DNA of 64,000 nt from Notospermus geniculatus (GCA_002633025.1 NMRB01001707.1:62001-126000), one strand, 5' to 3'. Shown: positions 1 to 10,585, counted from the stretch's first letter. Notes: a model not told the origin generated them from the letters alone. Program-made: numbers and translations.

Positions 1-185
1 CATCGGTCTATGCAATGCAAGTCTGATACTCTGATACTCTAACAAGAATTGTCGCTCGATCTAAGTTTAGGCCTACATAGTCCTACCTCTTCCAGAGTCT
101 TCATCTTGACATTCGTCAGTGGCTACACCGAGATTCTACTAAAACAATAATGAGGTCCGAAAACGAGGCTATTATATCACGTGAT

Positions 186-521
186 TTTCCACCCGGGTGG
201 AAATACTTTCCACCCGGGTGAGAATACTTTCCACCCGGGTGGAAATACTTTCCACCCGGGTGGAAATACTTTCCACCCGGGTGGAAATACTTTCCACCCG
301 GGTGAGAATACTTTCCACCCGGGTGGGAATACTTTCCACCCGGGTGAGAATACTTTCCACCCGGGTGGAAATACTTTCCACCCGGGTGAGAATACTTTCC
401 ACCCGGGTGGAAATACTTTCCACCCGGGTGAGAATACTTTCCAGCCGGGTGGAAATACTTTCCACCCGGGTGAGAATACTTTTCACCTGGGTGAGAATAC
501 TTTCCACCCGGGTGGAAATTC
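186..521. repeat. 21-bp palindromic minisatellite, about 16 units
   Basis: About 16 head-to-tail units of 21 bp are built around the self-complementary core TTTCCACCCGGGTGGAAA. Units differ mainly just after CCCGGGTG (GAAA, AGAA or GGAA). From the fifth unit on, the GGA and GAG types largely alternate, so the higher-order period is 42 bp. Because 21 is a multiple of three and the unit lacks stops, long open frames appear on both strands (for example a repeated FHPGGNT heptad). These frames are a by-product of the repeat and I do not call a gene. Confidence 0.95.
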
Positions 522-597
522 GAGAAAAAATACAATAATGTTCAGAATATTTTAATGTGGACAAAAATATATACATGGCATGTTTGGGCCACCGTAT

Positions 598-675
598 NNN
601 NNNNNNNNNNNNNNNNNNNNNNNNNNNNNNNNNNNNNNNNNNNNNNNNNNNNNNNNNNCCCCCCCCCCCCCCCCC
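598..675. other. Assembly gap and poly-C run
   Basis: 61 Ns followed by a run of C. This is a sequencing or assembly gap; nothing can be inferred across it. Confidence 0.98.
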
Positions 676-1008
676 AGCGATGGAAGTGTGTGCGGTTAAT
701 AGAAGTCGCCCAGAAATTACTGACAGGTCACCGCGGATAACAATGATGTTTCACGCTGCCATTGTAACTACCGGTACCAATAATTGCGTAATTCCTTGGT
801 ATAACTTGACTATTTGAGCAGACTACATGTATTGTCCATGTAAGTAGGACTTGCATCCCTAGCTCTCCCATTCACATCACTCTGGCATGAGCCGCCCAAT
901 TCAGCGACCTCGAAACTGCTTCATTATCAACTCACATCTCAGTCTGGTGTGAACATTGAGTGGATAGAAGCGGTAAAATGATCTTACTTCAAAAAGCTCG
1001 GTCAAAAT
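676..1008. other. No gene seen
   Basis: Unique-looking sequence without a convincing open frame, splice signal or RNA gene. Confidence 0.5.
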
Positions 1009-1163
1009 GTAATTTTGCGATCACGCATATTTTGCGTGATCCGTATTTTGCGAAAAATTTGCGAGGCAAATGCGAGGTCTTCATGTATACCACGCATCGC
1101 ATAATTTGCGTGCACGCAAACCCATCGCAACGCAAATTTGCGATCTCTTCGTGAATAAGGCCC
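1009..1163. repeat. TTTGCG-rich repeat ending in GTGAATAAGGCCCC
   Basis: Dense repetition of TTTGCG/CGCAAA words in both orientations ends in GTGAATAAGGCCCC. The same terminal word (as GTGAATAAGGTCCC or its complement) bounds the repeats at about 2345 and about 33693. I read it as one end of a short non-autonomous transposon; the other end was not identified. Confidence 0.5.
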
Positions 1164-1165
1164 CT

Positions 1166-1277
1166 GGACCCATGTTCCCGAAGCCGTCGTAAGGTTAACA
1201 ATGTCGTTACGATATGCATTTTCCCAGTTTTAACGACATCGTTAACCTATCAACTGCTTCGGGAACATGGGCCCCGC
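1166..1277. mobile_element. Short foldback element (MITE-like)
   Basis: Inverted ends CCCATGTTCCCGAAGC (left) and GCTTCGGGAACATGGG (right) enclose an inner inverted pair around GTTAAC and TAACGACATCG. The length is about 110 bp with no coding capacity. It abuts the preceding TTTGCG-rich repeat. Confidence 0.75.
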
Positions 1278-1675
1278 TCGATACCAGGAGTGCGCTGGAT
1301 TGCTACAGTCACGTATCCGCCGATTCTGCCAAGGATGTGTTTCCGACGGCCGAACGGCCTAAAAAACAGAAAATACGGTTACCGGCCGGTGGCCTTAGAT
1401 GTCCCGAGAGACACCACTTGCCTCCTGTTCCTTCTCTACTGACTAGGTACTGGGAGGGAAATCTGGCATGATGATGCCCAGAAGACCAATGGCGCACTCA
1501 AGGAAGAAAAGGGAGGAAGAAAAGGGAGGGTGGCGAATTTTTTTTGCTGAACCTTTCAGCAAGTACACTGTAGGCCTACATTTTGTCGAGAGAGGGACAC
1601 TTCGTTTGCAGTAAAACACTTTTTCAACGCGCGTGGGGGGATAATTGGGTTGTGCGGGTAAGGTTTAGTGATAGG

Positions 1676-1704
1676 GTTAGGGTTAGGGTTAGGGTTAGGG
1701 ATAG
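1676..1704 (+). repeat. Interstitial TTAGGG repeat
   Basis: Four uninterrupted telomere-type hexamers (GGTTAG register) with slightly degenerate flanks (GATAGGG). It lies inside the window, so it is an interstitial telomeric sequence rather than a chromosome end. Confidence 0.85.
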
Positions 1705-1794
1705 GGCTAGAAAAGAGAAGGTTTATGTAAGGGTTAGCATTATAGAGTTATATTAGATTTATTCTATAACACCTAGATTCAACGGTGTCCCCCC

Positions 1795-2070
1795 ATAAGT
1801 CCGACACTTCACAAGTCCGACATCCCACAAGTCCGACGTCTAGAGAAAGGTATCGTAAGTCCGACGTTCAGAGAAAGATATCACAAGTCCGAAGTACCAT
1901 AAGTCCGGCATCCCATAACTCCGACAAGAAGGGGTTGGGAGTTCGGACTTATAGTACTTCGGACTTGTGGGATGTCGGACTTGTGGTACTTTGGACCTGT
2001 GGGATGTCGAAGTTGCGGGACGTCGGACTTGTGAGATGTCGGACTTGTGGCATGTCGGATTTGTAGGTCT
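1795..2070. repeat. Foldback built from CAAGTCCGAC tandem units
   Basis: The left arm (about 1797-1925) repeats words such as ATCCCACAAGTCCGAC. The right arm (about 1940-2065) repeats their complements (GTCGGACTTGTGGGAT). Each arm is a tandem array of units of about 16 bp and the two arms are inverted relative to each other, so the element is both a minisatellite and a hairpin. Open frames here arise from the repeat. Confidence 0.8.
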
Positions 2071-2344
2071 CTCTCATATCTCAACGTACGTAGACCTAAG
2101 GACGAACGTAGACGTTATAACAATGCCCGATGGTACACGGCCAGTGAATGGTCAAGCGCCGACATGTGACTACTGCACAGAATTCAATTATGAGCCCTTC
2201 TTCAATGGTAGGCGGGTCAGTTATTCATGAGCAGCGAGTGCGATCAAATTGCATTCTCTGGTCGCAGCAAGGCACATTCAANGTGTGAAAGTGAAATTCC
2301 GTGTTTGCATGGTTGTCATGGCAGCCTCCTCCATTTACGTCACT

Positions 2345-2503
2345 TCCTGGGACCTTATTCACAAAAAATCGTATATTTTTTAGTTACGGTACCGTAAAGT
2401 ACTATTTTACGGTACCGGTACCGTAAATATCTATCAATTTGTATTCACAAACTTTCCGTACGGTACCGTAACTTACGGTACCGTACCATAAACTGAATAA
2501 AAA
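2345..2503. repeat. Foldback repeat rich in TACGGTACCGTA
   Basis: It begins GGGACCTTATTCACAAA and contains many copies of the palindrome TACGGTACCGTA in both arms. It is related to the repeat at 33490-33693, which ends in the complementary GTGAATAAGGTCCC. Confidence 0.7.
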
Positions 2504-3908
2504 CCGCTCCGCGAAGTTCGATTTAATCTTCTTTTCTTGCGAATTTCAAATCAATTTGGTTATTAATTTATTCCTCATCTAGTACTCTAGGCCGTTTGGT
2601 GCAAACTCGGACCATACTGACGTAATCTTTGCGGAGGGCTATTCGTTGATCAACTCCATGAATAATGCGGTAAAGATGTAAAGATGACCTGTGAATCCAC
2701 CGAGTCATGGAGTAGGATATGGGCGGTTATATCCGCAAAAAGTAGACCCGTTGACAAAACAGAGGCGTAGGTTACAAAATCAGAGACGTGCTTTTAGAAA
2801 ACAAAGATGTTCTTCAGCAAACAAAGATGCTCATCAACAAAACAGAGACGTTTAGAAGTGATTTGGAGTCGTTCACAAAGGAGACGTTGGGTGGCGATCG
2901 TGGCAGTTGAAAGGTGAATTGGAGGTCTTATATACCCCCTGTCCAGACAAATTTTAATGAGGTCGAATTTGGTGGGATGTTGGTGCATGGTGATGTCCCA
3001 TCATGCCTCAGCAAGAATTCAGATAAGGGGGCGCTGCGATGGCGTTCGTGAAAATCGGTTTTTACTGTAGTTGAACCCATGGGTTAATATTTTTGTTATA
3101 AATTTCTTTCCAATGCATTAGTACCAGGGTGTATCTAAAAAACGACTGGCGCAAAACTAAAATAATAGGTGGCTCTTCTGAGATACTAATGCTTTTTCGT
3201 TTTTGGTCATAAGTTCTGAATGGGTTAACATATTAACCTAATCCTTGTACATTTATCATTTACACATGTCTCTGTGCATCCATATAGGCTACATTATGCA
3301 ATTTGCCACATTTAACCCCTTCCTGATTTTTTCAGTAAAACAGAATGCTTGGACTTCCTAAGCCTTCCTGCCTGCAACTAGTGGCGCTATCCTAACCTAG
3401 CGGAGATAACCATAACTCGGTCACGTGACCGACTTTTCCGACATGTGTAAATGATGAACGTACAAGACTTAGGTAAATATGTTAACTCATTCAGAACTTA
3501 TGACCTAAAACGTGGATTCATAACGGACCCACACCGCGTTAGCTACTGCAAAATCCTCTCCGCAGTCAGACGTGCTTGACTGCGGACAGCGAATATAGAC
3601 CCTGGATGAGCCAGCGCGAGTTTCCAAGAACAGTATTCTATTTTTAGAACCTACCTCATTTTCTGATCCCTTTGCGCACGGCACCTCAAGCCCCGAAGAT
3701 TACCGAAGTTACTTCGTAATTTTCCGTGACCGCATATGTTGCAGTTATGATACTCCGCGTTAATATAGTTCTTGGAAATAAATTACTTAACAATGGCAGA
3801 AATTTTTCACAGAGTCCATTAAAAACCATTATAATATTATGAAAAGAGTGTAATTTAAGATTTCAGCCTTCTTTTTGCTGAAATAGTATCAGATTTCATA
3901 TTACTGAA
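2504..3908. other. No gene seen
   Basis: About 1.4 kb without a supported gene. Near 2790-2850 the words AACAAAGATG and AAACAGAGACG recur. Short words at about 3220-3250 and 3420-3500 recur in inverted form (GTTAACATATT / AATATGTTAAC; GTACATTTATCATTTACACATGT / its complement), which suggests a degenerate foldback spanning about 3220-3500. Confidence 0.4.
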
Positions 3909-4050
3909 ATGACCTGTATCAATGCGCAGTCGGTCACCCGCCATATTCATATTGCTCTTTGTTGTTGTATTGTCGAGTCGGGATGTGCCGACTCTGCTGA
4001 GTTTTTCTCGTTGTTTTTGTACGTTCATTGTCGATATTTCTTTTTCAAAT

Positions 4051-4248
4051 CATGGATAAATACATTGTGGGGGAAAAAAATCAAGCCATCGGCCAAATCG
4101 GTCGATGGGAGAGTGGGAAAATCCACAGTTTGGATCCCTTGACCGTCCGTTTTAATGGCGATCCCCAGGGCCAGTGGGACCTCGAGGTCGCAAACGGTGA
4201 TGAAATTCGGTCGCCCATCACGAGGAGGACGATTTTCCCTTCATGTCG
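4051..4248 (+). CDS. Possible first coding exon, unknown protein
   Basis: An open frame begins at ATG 4051 (MDKYIVGEKNQ...) and runs about 66 codons to a strong donor-like sequence (TGTC followed by GTAAGTAACC) at about 4246-4250. The hydrophilic translation contains RWESGKIHSLDPLTVRFNG and DLEVANGDEI, the alternating pattern of a small beta-barrel. I do not recognise the family. No matching downstream exon was found; a 701-bp foldback begins about 100 bp later. It could be chance. Confidence 0.3.
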
Positions 4249-4358
4249 TAAGTAACCTCATCTTTTTTATCCAGGCCTAGATATTTTATTGGCCATCCAG
4301 TTACTTTCCGCTGCACGGCTGAAGTCTAGGCCAAGGAGTTGTTTTCGGCTGCCTACCG

Positions 4359-5059
4359 CACAGGCGTTCGTAGCGCCATCTGTGAGGTCAGTGTAGTAGG
4401 AGTATATTACAGACAAGGCATTCATATGGTTTCAGATCCAACGGAAACAAACGTCTCGATCTCAACAAAAACAACAGAACGAAACCAAAATACACAATAT
4501 TCATGGACACTTGATTTCCGTCTTTGTATGTATCCTACCGATTATCCGAATAAACGACGTTTTCATATCAAAATCGTCTTTTGAATTCAGACTCACCACT
4601 TCGGGACACAAGCCTCCTGCCGAACAATGCTCGCCAGAAATCAAAGTCAATCTGGATAAACCGTACAGTTTTGTCGCATTGTGTCCACACAGACATGACA
4701 GGCTGCGCAAGACTGTTGTTGAGACTGCTTTGCACAGTGCGAGGTAGGAGCGCTATGTACGGTACGGTTTATCCAGATTGCCACTTCGCCGATTTTGGCA
4801 GGAGGCTTGTGTCCCGAAGTGGTGAGTCTGAATTCAAAAGACGATTTTGATATGAAAACGTCGTTTATTCGGATAATCGGTAGGATACATACAAAGACGG
4901 AAATCAAGAGTCCATGAATATTGTGTATTTTGGTTTCGTTCTGTTGTTTTTGTTGAGATCGAGACGTTTGTTTCCGTTGGATCTGAAACCATATGAATGC
5001 CTTGTCTGTAATATACTCCTACTACACTGACCTCACAGATGGCGCTACGAACGCCTGTG
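4359..5059. mobile_element. 701-bp foldback transposon with 8-bp TSD
   Basis: Ends CACAGGCGTTCGTAGCGCC (left) and GGCGCTACGAACGCCTGTG (right) are the tips of two nearly identical inverted arms of about 275 bp. They are separated by an asymmetric centre of about 130 bp that itself contains an inverted GTACGGTTTATCCAGATTG pair. An 8-bp direct repeat GCCTACCG flanks it at 4351-4358 and 5060-5067. Matching peptides on the minus strand (MISVFVCILPIIRIN) come from the two arms and are not genes. An 8-bp duplication is typical of hAT-class insertion, but no transposase is present, so class is inferred. Confidence 0.9.
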
Positions 5060-5067
5060 GCCTACCG

Positions 5068-5818
5068 TCTCGCCGCCGCCGGTCTCCACACACACACACA
5101 CATGCACATGCAGCCGTGCATGCACTTCAGACTTGCCCTGCAGTGCAGTGCACACTGTCAAGATCAAACGTGCACTGGTTCACAAGAATTGCATGAATTA
5201 TTATTGTGTTGCTACTCTTGACAGACCTCACCATAGGCCCTACTCAATAGGATCATTAGGCATGATAAAGGCAGGGCCCAAAAAGAAGAATGATGAGAAC
5301 TCGAGGGAAAAGTTAGCTAGGCTAAGGCCGGTAGGCCTAACCCCTATAGGGCAGGCCCTAGGCCTAGCTACTAACTAGGCTACCGGTAGTACTAGGCCCA
5401 GACCTAGGCCTATATGGCCTTATCATGCAAACATGGCAAAGGCTGTGCAGAATTAGAATTAGGCCTAGACCCTAGACTTCATGAATTTATGCCGGTAACT
5501 GGTGATTTCGGCCCGCAGTGATTTACCGTAGGCCCGGTGATTTAGGCCCCAGTTCAGTTGGTGAATGCCTGCCTCAAGTCCCAGTGATTTCGGCGTGTCA
5601 GTTAGTTTTGCTGGTTACTATTAGGTTACGTCGTAGAATTAGAATTAACATTTATTTATTAATCAGAATAAGACAAACATTGGTTTTTAATTTAGTTTGA
5701 TAGATAAACGATATCATGAACATGATCATGATCATGGAAGATGCGTAACTTGCCCTGGTAAAAGAATAAACTACATTTTAACGACGAGACAATCAAAATT
5801 GTTTATTTTTTGCAAAGG
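5068..5818. other. No gene; CA-rich patch and GGCCTA-rich sequence
   Basis: A short (CA)n tract lies at about 5089-5104. The stretch 5300-5420 is dense in TAGGCCTA words. Sequence at 5630-5790 (TACGTCGTAGAATTAGAATTA..., ATGAAC..., GATGCGTAACTT) is repeated at about 6083-6240 and partly at 7720-7810, so this is dispersed repeat DNA. Confidence 0.6.
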
Positions 5819-5938
5819 CCAGGGGCCTGTTTCATAAAGTAACTTTAAGCTACATGTAATGCTTCCTTTAACCCAATAGGAAATGCATTGAAGTTAATGG
5901 TACCATTAGCTTAGTCACTTTATGAAACAGGCCCCTGG
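5819..5938. mobile_element. 120-bp foldback MITE, CCAGGGGCCTG ends
   Basis: Left CCAGGGGCCTGTTTCATAAA and right TTTATGAAACAGGCCCCTGG are perfect complements, and the centre continues as an imperfect hairpin around GGTACC. The right half of a related copy (GGTACCATACC ... ATGAAACCGGCCCC) lies at about 8350-8388. Confidence 0.85.
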
Positions 5939-6082
5939 ACATACATGCTTGTAAGTAGGCCCCCTATTAATTCCTCATGGTGAATTATGGTCGGGCCTAA
6001 ATCAACGGGCTAAAATCACATGAACTCCCTGTGCCTATGCGGTAACTGACGATTTCGGCCCATCAGTCCCAGTGATTTAGGC

Positions 6083-6330
6083 TACGTCGTAGAATTAGAA
6101 TTAAAATTTATTTATTAATAAGACAAACATTGGACTTTTTAGTTGATAGATAACGATTTAACATGATCGTGGAAGATGTACATTTTTGCCTTGAGCGAAG
6201 ATGCATAATTTGTCTGAATAAAAGAATAAGCTACGTACATTTTTGCAATGAGACAATCAAAATTGTTATTTTTTCAAAGGCCGGGCATAAGTAGGCCCCC
6301 TATTATGCCTGATGGTGAATTATGGTCGGG
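6083..6330 (+). repeat. Second copy of the 5630-5970 repeat
   Basis: TACGTCGTAGAATTAGAATT through GTAGGCCCCCTATTA and GGTGAATTATGGTCGGGCC repeats the order seen at about 5627-5995, minus the 120-bp foldback inserted in the first copy at 5819. The two copies therefore act as filled and empty sites for that MITE. Confidence 0.7.
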
Positions 6331-6445
6331 CCGAAATCACCCTGGGCCGAAATCACATGAAATCCGCCTAGGCTATGCCTGGTTTTTTTTTATTGGGCCT
6401 AATTAGCAGTAACCTACATAGCTAGGACTAGGCCTAACCATTTAC

Positions 6446-6960
6446 AGGCACGGATCCAGGGTTGACAGAAAGGGGGGCGTAGCTCGATGGACATGATGGA
6501 GGCGACGGTCAACGAAAGCGGGAAGCCCAAACGGGGGGTCTGCAGAGCTACCAACCCTAGTGTGTGTGGTCCGTATCTGGGTTTTTTTTAGCATGTGTAT
6601 GTTAGTATTGTGGAAGATTTCACCACTTGCGTTTTCACTAAAGTTTCCAACAAGATGATGGAAGATTTGAACGCAAAATGGGCCTATGCACGTTATCATG
6701 GTTACCTAAACCCCTGGAATCAATCCGAACTGAGAGTACTGAAAGACCCCCCAAAAATCCGGAAAAATGGTGAAATTTCTGGAAAAATTCCGGAAGGCAT
6801 GAATCAAGGGTTCCCCCAGAAAAATTTGACAGTTTAAGTGCTTCCTGGCATCTGAGAGGAAAATACTCGAATTTTTCATGTGGTTGAATTTTTCTTGCAA
6901 AAAAATCATTGCTCTGCCAAAAATAGGGGGCGTACGCCCCCCTCTGGATCCGTGCCTGCA
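6446..6960. mobile_element. Composite repeat with CACGGATCCAGGG ends
   Basis: The left end GGCACGGATCCAGGG and right end CCCTCTGGATCCGTGCC are inverted, with GGGGGGCGTA/TACGCCCCCC just inside. The middle (about 6540-6810) matches the right part of the 564-bp element at 11539-12102 (TGTGTGGTCCGTATCTGGG ... GGAAGGCATGAATCA), so the two families are mixed or nested here. A relative of the outer end recurs at 45050-45420. Confidence 0.7.
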
Positions 6961-7080
6961 TTTAGGCACAATAGACGACTTCAAACATGAGGGCCCGGGC
7001 GCGATGGATCTCGCGTACCCGTCAGTAAATGTACACAGAAATGCACGCAGTCCTATACAGCCGATTTAAACCCGCCGAAT

Positions 7081-7889
7081 AACTTGGCAATACACAATAC
7101 TATCACGATATCCAGCACCTGTACTTAACATTTAACAACTTCAGTACAGCAAATATCATGATAGTGGACGATTTTCACACTTTCTTCTCGTCGTAAAAAT
7201 GTAAACAAACAATATTCACGAGGTTTCATGAGTGACGTCACTCACCAACAAAGGTTATGGTAACGAAAAGTTCTTTACGAATGTGTGATTTTACCCAATT
7301 TAAAGGTTTTCCAGGGTACATGCCCGTATTTTTTCCATAACATCATTTACAGTACCGGTATTATCTTGCATACATATTTTTGTGCCCAACTGCACCAAGT
7401 CCGCAGATTACCCTTTGGCATAGTTCCAAAATGGCAACCTCATCCAGTGTGCTCCACGGGTTTAGGTCTAAGAGGGTGTGGCGGTGGGCCTGGTGCCGAC
7501 GTCACCGCGTGAGGAGCCAAAGGTGCCTTCTGGCGGGGGTCTCCCCCAGCGAAATTTGGATTTTAGGTGCTCTGAGGGCAGACGAATTTTTAAGAGGGGC
7601 GGGCCGTTTTTAAGAGGGGCGGATTTTGCCGTCTGTATTTTAAAGAGGGGTGGGCCTAGTTTGAATTTGATAGAATGCGACATGTAAACATGATGAAGAT
7701 GGAAGAAGTAGGCCTCGCCTATTTATGCGATGGGGATGCGTAACTTTTCTGAATAAAAGAATACATGTAGGTTGAAAATACATTTTTACGACGAGACGAT
7801 CAAATTTTTAAATAGCCCTACAGTACTGGGCCTAAGTACGATAAAATACGGGCCCTATTAGTATTTGTGGACTGCCTTTAACATGTGAG
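7081..7889. other. No gene; degenerate repeat
   Basis: Part of 7680-7830 repeats words from 5630-5800 (GATGCGTAACTT, AATAAAAGAATA, ACGACGAGAC). A short GC-rich stretch at 7560-7650 repeats TTTTTAAGAGGGGCGG. No supported coding sequence. Confidence 0.5.
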
Positions 7890-8110
7890 GAGCGGCATGG
7901 TCTGAAGATAGTTGTTAGCGAGACGGACTCCTGATCAGATGACAGAGGGTCCCGGGTTCAATTCCCGGTCCTGAGCAAGAAAAAAACACGCTTGCGTGTT
8001 ACCTTTAGCAAGTCACTTTGCCTTGCATACTTCACCCCACCCAGGTCCCTAGCTGATGGTGTATGGATGTGAATGTTAGTCCAAGAGTGCTGGAATCGGC
8101 TGCCGGATTG
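7890..8110 (+). repeat. tRNA-derived SINE
   Basis: A Pol III B-box-like sequence GGTTCAATTCC occurs in a tRNA-like head (about 7905-7975; ...GTCCCGGGTTCAATTCCCGG...). It is followed by a SINE body (CTTTAGCAAGTCACTTTGCC, CACCCCACCCAGGTCCCTAG, TGTATGGATG) of the type common in marine invertebrate tRNA-SINEs. The head does not fold into a full acceptor stem, so it is not a functional tRNA. The 3' border is approximate. Confidence 0.75.
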
Positions 8111-8486
8111 TAAGGTGTAGCTACATCCAACTCGGCCCATATCCTCTGACCAACTCGGCCTTGGCTCCATGACTACATGTATCTCGGCCCTAGCTACGAC
8201 CAACTCGGTCCAAACATTTTTTAGAGCATTACGCTTCAGACATGTTAGAGACCTATTTTATTACTGGTACTGTAAAGCAGGAAAATTTCGCGTGCAAAAA
8301 CCACATTAATTTTAAATAAATAAATAATGCACTTTCCATTGGTTTTAAGGTACCATACCTTTAAGTCATTTTATGAAACCGGCCCCAGGATGTAGCTTCA
8401 TTATCACCATTCGTGTCTGTCTCTCTCATTTTTTCGACTTAACTTAGCAGTGTAATGCCTGTTGTACATGATTAATGTTTTATCTA

Positions 8487-8605
8487 GGGCCGTATTCTAG
8501 AAGCTTCCTTAAGTGTAAGGTCAACCTTAATCTTTTGTATTCTGTCCTGCAAACAATAGCTAAAGGTCGACCTTAGACTTAAGGAAGCTTCTAGAATACG
8601 GCCCC
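8487..8605. mobile_element. Short foldback MITE, GGGCCGTATTCTAG ends
   Basis: Left GGGCCGTATTCTAGAAGC and right GCTTCTAGAATACGGCCC are complementary, and the hairpin continues through CTTAAG and AAGGTCGACC. CTA flanks both sides (8484-8486 and 8606-8608), a candidate 3-bp target duplication. Confidence 0.85.
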
Positions 8606-8872
8606 TAATTTTTTGTTACTCCTCATTTATGAAATAAGAAACGGGTTTCTAAGGTGAAAGTCATCACGTCTTTCTTCCAGATTAGAACCCACGGACCCTC
8701 GCATGAGGCATCAATCCCCATCTTCAAAAAAAGATAGTTCAATGGCCCATGTATGTTAAAGGAGGCGTCCATCAGTACCCTGCGAGTAGTCCAAATAATC
8801 TCCCGACCCAAACAGTTTTACTTCAAAAGAAATGCATAAGTTCTATAAATGGGGATTTCATTCTTCTTTCAG

Positions 8873-8997
8873 CTGATAAGAAGCGCTCAGATCGGAAGCG
8901 TACATGCAATTTGGAGTTGAAGTCGTGCATGTCGTGTATTCCACACCTTGAAAGAGGAAAAGAGGTGGAAGTGTTCATCGGTGATGATGTGACGGAG
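8873..8997 (+). CDS. Candidate internal exon, unknown protein
   Basis: A pyrimidine-rich tract ending TTCTTCTTTCAG precedes an open 125-bp segment that ends at GACGGAG followed by the donor GTTAGT. The translation includes DKKRSDRKRTCNLELKSC and GKEVEVFIGDDVTE, a basic stretch followed by alternating hydrophobic residues. I do not recognise it. It may belong with the segment at 11294 or with the ORF at 12180-13144, but I could not match splice phases. Confidence 0.4.
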
Positions 8998-9162
8998 GTT
9001 AGTTATTTACTGTTTTATCATTTCATACAATAGGCTTTGGACATCTGTGTTTACAACAGTTAATTCAGCGTAATACAGGATAACTCGGCCCTGGCAGTGT
9101 TTCCGCCAGAGGGTACGCAGGGTACGCTGTGAGTACCCTCAAAGGAACAGAAAAGGTCCATT

Positions 9163-10235
9163 TTTAGCTCACCGTGGTGAGCTTATACAATGGTTGTGCG
9201 TCCGTCGTCCGTCGTCGTCCGTCGTCGTCGTCGTCCGTCGTCGTCGTCGTCGTCGTCCGTCGTTGTCCGTTAGCAGGGCACGTTTCGTAACCGCTGGAGC
9301 TATTGATCTGAAACTTGGTACATATATACCCCTAGGTCAGACGACCCACGACACCAAGTTTCGGTCCGATCCGACTCTCAGCTTGGCCACCAGGTGGCGG
9401 AAACCAAAAACACAAAAAGTGCAATAACTCCTGAACTAATGACTAGATCATCTCCAAATTTTTATCATAGGTGTAGCTAATAAGGATACATAACATATAT
9501 AACGGGTTTTTGATTTGACCTACTTTTCAAGGTCACAGAGGTCAAAGTTCGACAAAAGTAACGAACCTGCCAAAGTTTGTCATTATTTCACCGAGCGACT
9601 TCATATCTTGCATAAACATGCATTGGAGGGGTACCTTATAAAATACCAAGTTTCGGCCCGATTGGATATCCAATATGGCCGCCAGGTGGCGTAACCTGAA
9701 AATCATGGAAGTGCTATTACTCGGGAACGGCTTGACGCAGAGTGCTCAAATTTGATATTTACCTCCCTCTAGATGACCTTTACATGCACGTCAAATTTCG
9801 GCGTGATTTGACTTCAAACGTGGCCACCAGGTGGCGTAACCCAAAAATCATCAAAGTGCTGTAAAACAGGAACGCCTTATCCCAAAGCGCTCCAATGTGC
9901 TATGTGGCCCCGTGCAGATGACCTTTATGTGCATGTGAAGTTTCGGCACGATCGTACATCCAATATGGGCGCCAGGTGGCGTAACCTGAAAATCATCAAA
10001 GTGCTGTAACTCAGGAACGACTTGGACCCAAAGCGCTCCAATGTGCTTTGTCGCCCTCTGCAGATGACCTTCATGCGCATGTGAAGTTCCGGCCCAATCG
10101 GATATCCAATATGGCCGCCAGGTGGCATCAACCCAAAAATCATCGAAGTCCTACTTGGGAATGACTTGACCCAGATTGCTCATAACTGATATGTACCTCC
10201 CTCTGTCATTAGACTATTATGTCCAACCCGGTGAG
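9163..10235 (+). repeat. TTAGCTCACC-type repeat with 145-bp tandem units
   Basis: It starts with the hairpin TTTAGCTCACCGTGGTGAGC, then a (CGTCGTC)n tract, then GTTAGCAGGGCACGTTTCG. The body contains at least five units with a 145-146 bp period, each with CCAGGTGGC (starts at 9390, 9682, 9827, 9972, 10118) and with CAAAGTGCTGTAACTCAGGA-like and TTTCGGCCCGAT-like words. Shorter copies occur at 42677-42945 and 51948-52240, and an inverted one at 50890-51336. It is a dispersed transposon-like family without coding capacity here. Confidence 0.85.
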
Positions 10236-10497
10236 CACATGGTCCATGGACCATTTCATCTTTAATTTCATGGGGTTTTTTGCTGATTTTGAAGAATTGC
10301 ATACCCTCAAAAATATTTCTGGCAGAAACCCTGCCTGGATAATTGGCCCGCTAGGATGCCTACCTACCTACCCAAGCTATTAGGGCAGGGTCGGGTTACA
10401 GCAAACAGACATATTTTTGGGTCTGGCCTAACACTCAGAAGAGCTAGGAACTGGTCATAAAATGCGACACCTGATGTGAANAGGCAAAGAGACCTGC

Positions 10498-10585
10498 CCA
10501 AAGTCTCACGCCAGCAGCGGGATTCGAACCCGGGATCCTCTGACTGCTAGTCGGAGGCCCGAACCACTACACCACCGTGGCTCCT
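10498..10585 (-). repeat. tRNA-like sequence (SINE head or tRNA pseudogene)
   Basis: On the minus strand, GGTGTAGTGGTTCGGGCC resembles a tRNA D-arm/A-box and GGGTTCGAATCCC is a perfect T-arm/B-box. A 7-base loop CUAGCAG sits in a plausible anticodon arm. The 5' GGAGCCA is not complementary to the 3' flank, so the acceptor stem is absent. More likely a SINE head or pseudogene than a working tRNA gene. Confidence 0.7.

Noticed and set aside
116-576. Four long open frames on both strands (HPGGKYS and TRVESI-type repeats)
   Set aside because: All follow from a stop-free 21-bp palindromic unit; no start context, no non-repeat coding sequence.
1676-1704. Chromosome end
   Set aside because: Only about four TTAGGG units with unrelated sequence on both sides.
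4501-4907. Two minus-strand frames sharing the peptide MISVFVCILPIIRIN
   Set aside because: The identity arises because the two arms of the 701-bp foldback are inverted copies.
10498-10585. Functional tRNA-Ala gene
   Set aside because: A- and B-box are good but the acceptor stem ends do not pair and the 3' half does not close.
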